From JAKAGE01 sp035541415 (GTDB taxonomy: Bacteria > Patescibacteriota > Minisyncoccia > UBA6257 > 2-01-FULL-56-20), in assembly GCA_035541415.1 (NCBI GenBank), contig DATKNI010000039.1, forward strand, positions 1-39,591: DNA of 39,591 nt, written 5' to 3'. Below, one piece after another: positions 1-12,988 of this stretch. Both the position numbers and the translations under genes were made by a program. Each line of letters starts with the position of its first letter. Within the stretch, counting starts at the first letter, position 1. The notes below the pieces were generated by a model. It did no database searches and was not told the origin of the DNA. It saw only the letters and a program-made list of their open reading frames with translations.

Positions 1-160
1 ACCGGATAAAAGCTACTCCGGGGATAACAGGCTAGTATTGTCCGAGCGTCCCTAGCGACGACAATGCTCGGCACCTCGATGTCGGCTCGCCACAGCGCGG
101 GGGTGGAGAAGCTCCCAAGCGTTTGGCTGTTCGCCAATTAAAGTGGCACGTGAGCTGGGT

Positions 161-503
161 AAGTGAAACACTTCACATGAGCCCAGTGAAATTCTTCGAT
201 CGATGTGCGTTAACTGTTAGCGTCTTTTAGTCCCAAACAAAGAAGAAGTATAAATTGACTCATAACGATGAAGTCCTCATTTAATAAAGTTTTAATCTTT
301 GTTGAGTAGGATAATATCGTGGGAAGATTACAATCTCGATTCCACGCGATAGATGAGATTGTATATCCCCGTAACGACTTGATTGCTCCTCGCGATCAGA
401 GCGAAACAATGGGAAGTTCATGGTTTCGCTAACACGTCAATTCCGGCTATGGAATAACCGGAAAAGGTATAGTCTAATGCTCTCAGAAATGAGAGGAACA
501 TTG
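161..503 (+). mobile_element. Group I intron 1 in 23S rRNA, between U2584 and U2585 (E. coli numbering)
   Basis: A 343-nt insertion that follows a U (160) and ends in G (503), the group I rule. The 5' exon CUGGGU (155-160) pairs perfectly with GCCCAG at 181-186, giving P1 with the U-G pair at the splice site; a small hairpin AAGTG/CACTT sits in the P1 loop. Core elements are recognisable: P-like AATATCGTGGGAAG (312-325), R-like CCCGTAACGACTT (368-380) and S-like AAGGTATAGTCT (464-475), with GACT/AGTC forming P7. A P9 hairpin CTCTC/GAGAG follows. No homing endonuclease frame is present, so the intron is probably immobile by itself or moves by reverse splicing. Subgroup was not assigned. Confidence 0.9.
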
Positions 504-535
<32 letters not shown>

Positions 536-575
536 TGTTGCAGGCGTTTATTACTTGAGGGGAGTTGGCCTTAGT

Positions 576-922
576 AAGCAATTGCTACTTTCTGGAGTAA
601 TCCAGATTGCCAACTCGGCTAATAACGGTGAAACCCTAATTCTTGCTTCACTATCGTTAATATTTTTATTAAAAATTTATTAACGATAAGTTGAAATGCA
701 GTCCTCTTTCCTTACCATTGAGATATGGTACAAGAGCAGGGCAATACCGTGGGAAGTCGATCTAACTTTGTTAGGTTTGACCCCGTAACGACTTGTGTCC
801 TCGATTTTTATCGAGCGACCGGATAGCGCGCTTTTGAGCCGCTATAACATGCCGACACCCGAATCCGCTTTTGCGGAAGGGTGAAGATATAGTCTGAGCA
901 CATAGTAATATGTGATGAATCG
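576..922 (+). mobile_element. Group I intron 2 in 23S rRNA, inside the sarcin-ricin loop
   Basis: A 347-nt insertion after U575 that ends in G922. Removing it restores AGT-ACGAGAGG, so it splits the sarcin-ricin loop between U2656 and A2657. P1 can form between UAGU (572-575) and GCUA (584-587) with a U-G pair at the splice site. The core resembles intron 1: CAATACCGTGGGAAG (742-756), CCCGTAACGACTT (782-794, the same 13 nt as in intron 1) and AAGATATAGTCT (884-895). A P9 hairpin CACAT/ATGTG follows. There is no endonuclease ORF. The shared core words suggest that the two introns are related copies. Confidence 0.9.
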
Positions 923-1001
923 ACGAGAGGACTGGGCTGAACATACCTCTGGTCTATCGGCTTTGCCACCAGGTGAATTGCCGAGTAGCTATGTATGGAA
1001 G

Positions 1002-1034
<33 letters not shown>

Positions 1035-1217
1035 CACCCCAAGATTAGGTATGCGTGATTTCGTCGAAGACTACGACGTTGATAGGTCATAGGTGTAAGC
1101 GCAGCAATGCGTTAAGCCAAGTGATACTAATAATCCCGCCAACCATCCCAATGCTGACTTGCATTCGTAACGTGCGCCGCTCTGCGGCTTAACGAACTAA
1201 AACTCTACAAAACAAGA

Positions 1218-1364
1218 AACGACCTTTTGATGTCGGTGCTTTATTCGGGTGTGTCCCACCTCTTCCCATTCCGAACAGAGAAGTGAAAGCACCCCAATCC
1301 GATGATACTTACTGCTTCGGCGGTAGGGAACGTAGGATGTGCCGACATCAAAGGGCCGTTTTTT
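1218..1364 (+). terminator. Terminator helix enclosing the 5S rRNA
   Basis: Helix I of 5S is extended outward. 1218-1236 pairs with 1342-1360 over 19 positions with one mismatch (A1222/C1356) and one G-U pair, followed by six T (1359-1364). The whole 5S RNA thus sits in the loop of an intrinsic terminator that ends the rRNA operon. Confidence 0.75.
1231..1347 (+). rRNA. rrf: 5S ribosomal RNA
   Basis: 117 nt, TGTCGGTG at the 5' end pairing with CCGACA at the 3' end. Internal 5S landmarks are present: the CCCACCTCTTCCCATTCC region followed by GAACAGAGAAG in loops B/C, and GGTAGGGAACGTAGG near loop E/helix IV. It follows the 23S gene after a spacer of about 80 nt, the usual rRNA operon order. 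End points are set by the closing helix; the real processing sites may differ by a few nucleotides because the helix continues outward. Confidence 0.93.
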
Positions 1365-1424
1365 GTTTGCTTGATTTAATTTTGAAATTAGCCAAGAATA
1401 TGCAGAGAACTACCTGGAGGTTCT

Positions 1425-1709
1425 ATGACGTACCAAGCGGTGATCAGCACCTATCGCGCATTGGTGAGGCCGCAATCACTCCGCGTTATCGACGTCCGGA
1501 TGTTCTTCGTCAATGGACTGTCGCCGGAAAAGGCTGATGCGGCTGCGCGACGTCGTGCGGACCACATGGCGTTTCTTGCGCAATACCAGGAACGAAGAAA
1601 GGGAGATCCGGAAGCTATTTCGATTGTCCGGAGGCTTGCACGGCTGGAAGGCAACGAACTTAAAGTGATTTACCAGCATCCATCAGTAAAATCATCAGCC
1701 GCGCACTAA
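1425..1709 (+). CDS. Hypothetical protein, 94 aa
   Basis: No family recognised. The start is chosen by a strong Shine-Dalgarno site, TGGAGG, ending 5-6 nt before ATG 1425. The protein is basic and mainly helical in look: residues about 33-58 are rich in Ala/Arg/Glu (EKADAAARRRADH, QYQERRKGDPEAI), and a short tail ends in KSSAAH. No membrane segment, signal peptide or cysteine pattern is seen. It stands alone between the rRNA operon terminator and the next gene, and its own terminator hairpin begins inside its last codons. It belongs to the group of small SD-led single genes in this window. Coding status rests on the SD site and on the terminator. Confidence 0.6.
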   Translation: MTYQAVISTYRALVRPQSLRVIDVRMFFVNGLSPEKADAAARRRADHMAFLAQYQERRKGDPEAISIVRRLARLEGNELKVIYQHPSVKSSAAH

Positions 1710-1728
1710 CCTGCGCGGCGATTGTCTT
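1699..1728 (+). terminator. Hairpin terminator after the 94-aa gene
   Basis: CCGCGCA (1699-1705) pairs with TGCGCGG (1712-1718), loop CTAACC, followed by a weak T-rich stretch ATTGTCTT. The left arm overlaps the end of the coding region. Confidence 0.6.
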
Positions 1729-1733
1729 ATAAT
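1728..1733 (+). promoter_or_regulatory. TATAAT box for the gene at 1741 (leaderless start)
   Basis: Perfect TATAAT with only 7 nt to the ATG, so transcription should begin at or next to the start codon. No Shine-Dalgarno site is present. No clear -35 box was found. Confidence 0.6.
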
Positions 1734-1740
1734 AATAGAT

Positions 1741-2463
1741 ATGTCACCTCGTCGTGCGAAGCAGCTCATTTACGGGACACTGTATGCGATTATCTGGCTT
1801 GCGTTTTTTTCGGCAATCTATTTTGTTTTTATAAAGCCCGCGATCACGCCGACGCCCTGCGAAGGCCCCGCGTGCGGCAGCCAATTTGCAAAACCGATTT
1901 CGACATCCACGCTCTGGGCGTTCACGGCGGGGCCGGGGAGCGCCACGTATCTCGCGAAGATCGTAAACACGAACAGCGATTTCGGCGCGGCCTATTTTGA
2001 CTACAACATTAATTTTTATGACGCGTCGGGTACGGTGAAAGAAACCATCCCGGGAACATCATACATTTATCCGAATCAGATCAAATATCTCCTCGCGCCC
2101 AACATCGCGCCGGTTGGCGAGCCCTATACGGCGATCGTCATCTCGAATGAGCAGTGGATGGCAAGCTCTTCCATGGGATCGGTTCCGCAGTTTGCATTCA
2201 CGAACATCCAGGCGCAGTCCGGTCCCGCGACGATTTCCGTGAACGGCCAAGTGACCAACAACGACGTCGCGTCGTTCGATAAAGTTTTAATCATTGCCAT
2301 CTTCAAAGACGGGAGCGGGAACCCGATCGCCGCAACGCAGACGGAACTCGACAATTTCAAAGCGGGAGACACGAGGAATTTCTCCGTCATTTATCCTGCG
2401 GTATCGGGAGTGAATCCCGCAAATAACGAACTTGAGGCATACGCGCTGCGGGCGAGTATGTAG
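1741..2463 (+). CDS. Membrane-anchored extracytoplasmic protein, 240 aa
   Basis: Function not known. A basic N-terminus (MSPRRAKQ) is followed by one hydrophobic segment at about residues 9-31, then a Pro/Cys stretch with the pair C-E-G-P-A-C, then a soluble domain of about 190 residues rich in short beta strands, Thr, Asn and Ser. The topology suggests an N-terminal anchor with the domain outside the membrane. The soluble part reads like an immunoglobulin-type or FxLYD-type beta sandwich, but this is an impression, not a match. It lies 42 nt before the SEDS gene and the two may be functionally linked to the envelope. The start is fixed by the TATAAT box directly upstream. Confidence 0.8.
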   Translation: MSPRRAKQLIYGTLYAIIWLAFFSAIYFVFIKPAITPTPCEGPACGSQFAKPISTSTLWAFTAGPGSATYLAKIVNTNSDFGAAYFDYNINFYDASGTVKETIPGTSYIYPNQIKYLLAPNIAPVGEPYTAIVISNEQWMASSSMGSVPQFAFTNIQAQSGPATISVNGQVTNNDVASFDKVLIIAIFKDGSGNPIAATQTELDNFKAGDTRNFSVIYPAVSGVNPANNELEAYALRASM

Positions 2464-2486
2464 CGCAGGAGTGCGGGTTTTCATGG

Positions 2487-2492
2487 TATAAT
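2487..2492 (+). promoter_or_regulatory. TATAAT box for the SEDS gene
   Basis: TATAAT with 13 nt to ATG 2506, predicting a 5' leader of about 6 nt. No SD site. Confidence 0.55.
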
Positions 2493-2505
2493 CTCTTCAA
2501 TTCGC

Positions 2506-3552
2506 ATGCTTGCCCTATTCATTCCGGTCGGAGTTCTCTTGGCTGCGAGCCTCATTATGCTCTCAGCCATTTCATTCCATTTCTTCACGCTCCAGATCGT
2601 CTGGATTGCCGTTGGCATAGGTTTGGTGGGCGCATTCACGATTATTGATGCGCGGGCCATATTTAATTCCCGCTGGGTGGTCTGGCTTTTCTACGGGGGA
2701 TCCCTGTTGCTCCTCGTCACCGCATATCTCTTCGGCCCCGTGATCCGCAATACGAGGAGCTGGCTTGTCGTGGGGCCGGTGAGCCTCCAGCCGGTCGAGT
2801 TTCTGAAGGTCGCGCTTATTTTTCTCTACGCGAACTATTTTGCGCGGCGCCACCTTGCCGTTGCGCGATGGCAGAATATTTTAATGTCGTTCGTGTTCTT
2901 CGTGGTCCCCGCGGCGATCGCGGTGCGCCTGCCCGACCTCGGGTCGGCGGTGATTTTCTTTTCGATCTGGTTCGGGTTTCTGCTCCTGTCCGGATTGCCG
3001 TGGCGGCGCGTCCTCGTTGCGGTCACCGTGTTTGCGCTCGCCGCCGCATTTGTCTGGGTGTATGTCTTCAAGGATTATCACCGCGCCCGCATCATCGGCT
3101 TCCTCGATCCGCAGGCAAATGCGCTTGGCATCAATTACAGCGTAACGCAATCAAAAATCGCGATCGGCTCCGGCGGATTTTGGGGCAAAGGCTATGGCCA
3201 AGGTTCGGAAACCCAGCTCGGGTTCCTCTCTGAGCCGTCGGAAGATTTTATCTTCGCCGCGCTCATCGAGGAATGGGGGATCGTGGGCGGCGTCATCGTG
3301 GTCGGCGCCTTTTTGTTCCTGATTTATGAAATCCTCCGCATCGGCGCCCTCGCGGATGAGAATTTTGAAAAATTCATATGCCTCGGGGCGGCCGTGATGT
3401 TCGGGATGCAGTTCTTCTTGAATACCGGGTCGGCCACCGGCGTCCTGCCGGTCGTGGGCGTCACGTTTCCCTTTTTAAGCTACGGCGGTTCGAGCATGTT
3501 TGCGAATTCATTCCTGCTCGCCGTCATTAACTCCATACGAAAGCGATCATAG
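2506..3552 (+). CDS. rodA: SEDS-family peptidoglycan glycosyltransferase (RodA/FtsW)
   Basis: 348 aa, about ten hydrophobic segments. SEDS proteins polymerise lipid II into glycan strands at the inner membrane, usually with a class B PBP partner. Family marks: NTRSWLVVGPVSLQPVEFLK (about residues 83-102), GSGGFWGKGYGQGSETQLGF, then SEDFIF with the conserved acidic residue D247 that is essential in RodA/FtsW, and the C-terminal FPFLSYGGSS. Length is normal to slightly short (E. coli RodA 370). RodA and FtsW are hard to separate from sequence; no FtsZ/Mur cluster or class B PBP is next to it. MltG follows 48 nt later, so both genes handle glycan strand synthesis. Confidence 0.93.
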   Translation: MLALFIPVGVLLAASLIMLSAISFHFFTLQIVWIAVGIGLVGAFTIIDARAIFNSRWVVWLFYGGSLLLLVTAYLFGPVIRNTRSWLVVGPVSLQPVEFLKVALIFLYANYFARRHLAVARWQNILMSFVFFVVPAAIAVRLPDLGSAVIFFSIWFGFLLLSGLPWRRVLVAVTVFALAAAFVWVYVFKDYHRARIIGFLDPQANALGINYSVTQSKIAIGSGGFWGKGYGQGSETQLGFLSEPSEDFIFAALIEEWGIVGGVIVVGAFLFLIYEILRIGALADENFEKFICLGAAVMFGMQFFLNTGSATGVLPVVGVTFPFLSYGGSSMFANSFLLAVINSIRKRS

Positions 3553-3599
3553 GCATCGCCCATGCGATATCTTTTTCGCGCCGCGATATAATTATTGAA

Positions 3600-4574
3600 A
3601 TGCTATTTTCACGGAAAAACCTTCTTGGCTTGTCTATCATCCTCCTTGTTTTCGCCGTCGCGGCGGTCTTTGTCTATAACCTCTCGCCGGTGAGTGCGAC
3701 GAGTCAAGCGCCGGTGACGTTTGAGATAAAATCAGGCGACGGATTCCGGGGCACGGTGTCGCATCTCTATGCGGCCGGCCTCATTCGATCGCCCTTGGCA
3801 ACGGAAGTCTATATGCTTGTCTCCGGCCGGGCGCTTGAGCTGAAGCCGGGACTTTACAAACTGAGTACGAGTGAGTGGACGTCGGACATCACGCGCACCA
3901 TCGCGGGAGCGGGAATGGGAGAAGTGCAGGTCACGATCCCCGAAGGGGCAAACGTCTATCAGATCGACAGCGTCTTGAGCGGCGCGCTCGTGATCCACCC
4001 GGGAGACCTCGTCGCATTTAATAAAAAGATAACCCTCGAAGGCCAGCTTTTCCCGGATACCTATAATTTCTTTACCGACGCGAATGTTTCGAGCGTGGTG
4101 CAGGAATTTTTAACAAACTTTAATGCGAAGGCTGGACCACTCCTTGCGAGCGACACAAAAAACGCCGACCAGGATCTTATCCTTGCCTCGATCGTCGAGA
4201 AGGAGGTCCCAACTCAGGCGGATCAGGAAATCGTTGCAGGGATCTTGCTGAAGCGGCTCAGGGCCGGCATGCCGCTCGATATTGATGCGACGGTTTGCTA
4301 TGCAAAGCTCATGGCGGCCGCGCCAATGGCAGCATCGTGCCCTTCTTTGAGCGCAGCCGATTTCAAGCTCGATTCGCCGTACAACACCTATCTTTACAAA
4401 GGCTTGCCGCCCGGACCGATCAGCAACCCCGGAACCCAAGCAATTACGGCCGTTCTGCACCCGCAGGCATCTCTCTATTGGTACTATTTATCAGATCCAG
4501 CCACGGGAAAGACCATATTTGCTACCACTCTCGCGGAACAGGAGGCTAACCAAAGGAAATATCTGAAGCAATAA
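3600..4574 (+). CDS. mltG: Endolytic murein transglycosylase MltG (YceG-like)
   Basis: 324 aa. MltG cleaves nascent glycan strands at the outer face of the membrane and so ends peptidoglycan polymerisation. An N-terminal membrane anchor (about residues 8-27) is followed by a LysM-like region, then the YceG domain with EGQLFPDTYNF (about 147-157), the catalytic glutamate E200 in LILASIVEKE, and near the C-terminus SPYNTYLYKGLPPGPISNPG. All key residues are present and the length is near normal (E. coli 340). The start is set by TATAAT at 3587-3592, 7 nt before the ATG, with no SD site; this gives the gene its own leaderless promoter although it directly follows the SEDS polymerase. Confidence 0.95.
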   Translation: MLFSRKNLLGLSIILLVFAVAAVFVYNLSPVSATSQAPVTFEIKSGDGFRGTVSHLYAAGLIRSPLATEVYMLVSGRALELKPGLYKLSTSEWTSDITRTIAGAGMGEVQVTIPEGANVYQIDSVLSGALVIHPGDLVAFNKKITLEGQLFPDTYNFFTDANVSSVVQEFLTNFNAKAGPLLASDTKNADQDLILASIVEKEVPTQADQEIVAGILLKRLRAGMPLDIDATVCYAKLMAAAPMAASCPSLSAADFKLDSPYNTYLYKGLPPGPISNPGTQAITAVLHPQASLYWYYLSDPATGKTIFATTLAEQEANQRKYLKQ

Positions 4575-4603
4575 CGCGTATTATATTCCGAGCGGAGAGG
4601 CCC

Positions 4604-4631
4604 TTGACAGGTTTTTATCCGCGGCTATAAT
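4604..4631 (+). promoter_or_regulatory. Consensus sigma-70 type promoter
   Basis: TTGACA (4604-4609), 16-nt spacer, TATAAT (4626-4631). Both boxes match the consensus perfectly. Transcription should begin near 4638, about 245 nt before rpoBC and only about 13 nt before a terminator hairpin. Confidence 0.85.
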
Positions 4632-4650
4632 ATCCATAACGTAATTTCAT

Positions 4651-4692
4651 AAACGGAATCCCTCCCAAAAAGCGAGGGGTTTGCCGTTTTTT
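4651..4692 (+). terminator. Intrinsic terminator or attenuator just after the promoter
   Basis: 4651-4664 pairs with 4674-4689 (14 bp, a 2-nt bulge TG, 9-nt loop), followed by TTTTTT. With transcription starting near 4638 it would release an RNA of about 55 nt. It can also serve the opposite strand because the left arm begins with AAA. Confidence 0.75.
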
Positions 4693-4859
4693 GCGCGTTA
4701 TCGTGTGAGGGCGACGGCGCGCTTTGAAAATTGGGTGAAAGCGGGCATCGGTTTGTCCGCGAAGAGAAGAAAAAACGTGAGTTCCGGCATCACTTCATAG
4801 TGCGCATATCCTGGGTTGCGGTTGGTCACCGCGATCACAAGGAATTGCGCCAACAAAAA
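4693..4859. other. Region between attenuator and rpoBC promoter; possible small minus-strand ORF
   Basis: No accepted gene. On the minus strand a frame stays open from about 4893 down to TAA at 4698-4700; from TTG 4856 it would encode 52 aa with a hydrophobic start (LLAQFLVIAVTN) and the piece MPELTFFLLFADKPMPAF. It ends next to the hairpin at 4651-4692, which could terminate it. There is no ATG and no SD site. The plus strand is also open over most of the same stretch, so the frame may be chance or a gene remnant. Confidence 0.25.
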
Positions 4860-4873
4860 TTTTTCTATATAAA
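4845..4873 (+). promoter_or_regulatory. Promoter directly in front of rpoBC
   Basis: TTGCGC (4845-4850), 17-nt spacer, TATAAA (4868-4873), then 10 nt to ATG 4884. It predicts a transcript with almost no leader, and no SD site is present. Confidence 0.6.
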
Positions 4874-4883
4874 CTAACGTCGC

Positions 4884-11660
<6,777 letters not shown>

Positions 11661-11690
11661 TCGATTCAAATAGCTCGTTTCGATTAAAAC

Positions 11691-11716
11691 AAAAAAGGCC
11701 CAAACGGGCCTTTTTT
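11691..11716 (+). terminator. Terminator of rpoBC
   Basis: AAAAAAGGCCC (11691-11701), loop AAAC, GGGCC then six T. Strong short hairpin, usable from both strands. Confidence 0.9.
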
Positions 11717-11784
11717 GACTGGTCTGATTTGGTAATCGTCTTTAATTATATCGTCTCGCCAGGTCGCGTCAATAAGTCCCCGTC

Positions 11785-11862
11785 GCGGTGGAGATACGGG
11801 GAGTTGAACCCCGTGAACCTTGATTACCAAATCAGATTCAGTAACCGTACCACCCCCACCGC
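11785..11862 (-). tRNA. tRNA-like element 1 (anticodon possibly GGT, Thr), atypical D-arm
   Basis: Minus-strand RNA with a standard T-arm (CGGGG, TTCAACT, CCCCG). The 7-bp acceptor GGGGGTG/TATCTCC (core 11789-11857, 69 nt) has A at position 73 and a G3-U70 pair. The helix extends five more pairs, GCGGT/ACCGC, to 12 bp in total. Where a D-arm should be there is only the small hairpin CGG-TTA-CTG. The anticodon arm is long, with a loop read as TTTGGTAA (8 nt); if U33 precedes GGT the anticodon is that of tRNA-Thr. No CCA is encoded after A73. It could be a degenerate tRNA, a true tRNA with reduced D-arm, or another structured RNA. Its nearest relative is the element at 29828-29904. Confidence 0.5.
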
Positions 11863-11897
11863 ATTAACCATTTTCCTGATTTTTTGTTAAGGATTTA

Positions 11898-11925
11898 TTA
11901 AATCTTTCGGGCTGGACATTTCAAT
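11898..11925 (-). promoter_or_regulatory. Candidate promoter for tRNA-like element 1
   Basis: On the minus strand TTGAAA (11925-11920), 16-nt spacer, TTTAAT (11903-11898). Transcription would begin near 11891, about 30 nt before the element. Confidence 0.4.
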
Positions 11926-11942
11926 CAGCCCTTGCTATCATA
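11914..11942 (+). promoter_or_regulatory. Promoter of rpsF
   Basis: TGGACA (11914-11919), 17-nt spacer, TATCAT (11937-11942), then 9 nt to ATG 11952; nearly leaderless. It overlaps the -35 side of the divergent candidate promoter for the tRNA-like element. Confidence 0.6.
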
Positions 11943-11951
11943 AGCTACGTT

Positions 11952-12398
11952 ATGAATCGCGAAGATATCGACAAAAAGGAATACGAAATCTCGCTTCTCC
12001 TCAAGAACGAAGCCGATTTGGCAAACGTCCTTACGCTCGTCGGCCAGCACGGGGGAGAGATCTCGTCCGAAACCAAAGCGCGCAACCTCGCGCTCGCCTA
12101 TGAGATCAAGAAGCACAAGGAAGCGGTATTCGCATACTGCAACTTCCGCGCCTATCCCGATGACGCAAAAAACCTCGAGCACGACTTGAACTCGCGCACC
12201 GACGTTCTCCGCTTTATGATCATCGCTTCGCCTCCGGCGGCCGAAAAGATCTCGCCGATGGGCCCCGGCGCGCCCCGCCGTCCGCGCCGCGCTCCGCGCA
12301 CCGCAGCTCCAACGGGAGATGCGACCGCAAAGCCCCAGGCTCCGCGCCCGCTCTCGAACGAAGCCCTCGAAAAGAAAATCGAAGAAATTCTGCAATAA
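11952..12398 (+). CDS. rpsF: Small ribosomal subunit protein bS6, with C-terminal extension
   Basis: 148 aa. The N-terminal 95 residues form the bS6 ferredoxin-like fold (KKEYEISLLLKNEADLANVL, then KKHKEAVFAYCNFRAYP, and the end LNSRTDVLRFMII). bS6 binds the 30S platform with bS18. Residues about 96-148 are an extra tail rich in Pro, Arg and Ala that ends in a predicted helix (NEALEKKIEEILQ); classical bS6 is about 100-135 aa with shorter tails. The start fits the promoter, which leaves almost no leader. rpsR (bS18) and rplI (bL9), the usual partners with ssb, are not here. Confidence 0.88.
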   Translation: MNREDIDKKEYEISLLLKNEADLANVLTLVGQHGGEISSETKARNLALAYEIKKHKEAVFAYCNFRAYPDDAKNLEHDLNSRTDVLRFMIIASPPAAEKISPMGPGAPRRPRRAPRTAAPTGDATAKPQAPRPLSNEALEKKIEEILQ

Positions 12399-12427
12399 AA
12401 AACCCCCGCACATCGCGGGGGTTTTTT
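12397..12427 (+). terminator. Terminator of rpsF (bidirectional)
   Basis: AAAAAACCCCCGC (12397-12409) pairs with GCGGGGGTTTTTT (12415-12427). The fully paired A/T ends let it work for rpsF and for the minus-strand gene that ends at 12432. Confidence 0.92.
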
Positions 12428-12431
12428 ATGT

Positions 12432-12749
12432 CTAGCCTATGGGAGGAGGATGGACAATAATTGCATAAAACCCAAACCCTAAAATGGCTAAAACCGTGAG
12501 AATCAAACTGAAAACAAGTGCAAGAATCATACACAAGCATGTTGCCGTTAATGAATATTTACCAGGAAAGCGCCTCGTAAGAATCAAAAAATAAATTGCA
12601 ATTACAAGCACGGGAGCAAGAACTATCCAACGAGGGAAGAAATGCAACGTGCTATTAAGTAAAATTACCTGCAGAGTGAAGATGGCGAAACCTAATGCGC
12701 CGCTCAGGATCATATGAATGACTGACGCTCCAAGCCCTTGTTTATTCAT
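12432..12749 (-). CDS. Small integral membrane protein, 105 aa
   Basis: Unknown function. About three hydrophobic segments (roughly residues 10-31, 38-58 and 68-98) with short basic loops (RR at 59-60) make an inner-membrane protein likely. No conserved motif recognised. On the minus strand TATATT (12761-12756) sits 6 nt before the ATG and there is no SD site, so it follows the leaderless pattern of the conserved genes. It shares the terminator at 12397-12427 with rpsF and is transcribed divergently from ssb, from which the palindromic element at 12779-12903 separates it. Confidence 0.7.
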   Translation of the reverse strand: MNKQGLGASVIHMILSGALGFAIFTLQVILLNSTLHFFPRWIVLAPVLVIAIYFLILTRRFPGKYSLTATCLCMILALVFSLILTVLAILGFGFYAIIVHPPPIG

Positions 12750-12778
12750 GCTTTAAATATAGCAAATCAGAGGGAGTT

Positions 12779-12903
12779 CCAAGAGGGAGATGCAAACTTT
12801 GGACCGGAAGGGCTACGAGGCGCGACGGCGCCGAGCTTTGAGCGATTATGCCAGCAGGCATAATCGCGTACCTTCCGGGACGAAGTTTGCCCCTCCCTCT
12901 TGG
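12779..12903. repeat. 125-bp nested palindromic element (cloverleaf-like)
   Basis: Three nested perfect stems: CCAAGAGGGAG (12779-12789) with 12893-12903, GCAAACTT (12792-12799) with 12883-12890, and CCGGAAGG (12804-12811) with 12871-12878. Inside are two hairpins: GGCGC-GACG-GCGCC (12819-12832), and GCGATTATGCC (12842-12852) with GGCATAATCGC (12857-12867), loop AGCA. It lies between two divergent promoters, so it is not a terminator of either gene. It could be a MITE/REP-type repeat, a protein-binding DNA structure or a structured RNA. No target duplication was seen. Confidence 0.85.
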
Positions 12904-12932
12904 CCTCTTCTTTTAATCATCTTTTAATCTTG

Positions 12933-12963
12933 CTTTGCTATTCTAGAAGCAAAGTCATACAAT
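12933..12963 (+). promoter_or_regulatory. ssb promoter with overlapping dyad operator
   Basis: TTGCTA (12935-12940), 17-nt spacer, TACAAT (12958-12963); start predicted near 12970, leader about 19 nt. Across the spacer lies a dyad: CTTTGCT (12933-12939) and AGCAAAG (12948-12954) around TTCTAGAA-like centre bases. Its position between the two promoter boxes fits a repressor site. Confidence 0.6.
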
Positions 12964-12988
12964 AAACCTAAATTAACCCTCTATATCC

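Noticed and set aside
11785..11862. tmRNA (ssrA) as explanation for tRNA-like element 1
   Set aside because: The 3' end resembles tmRNA, but both acceptor strands lie within 78 nt, leaving no room for the mRNA-like domain and pseudoknots.
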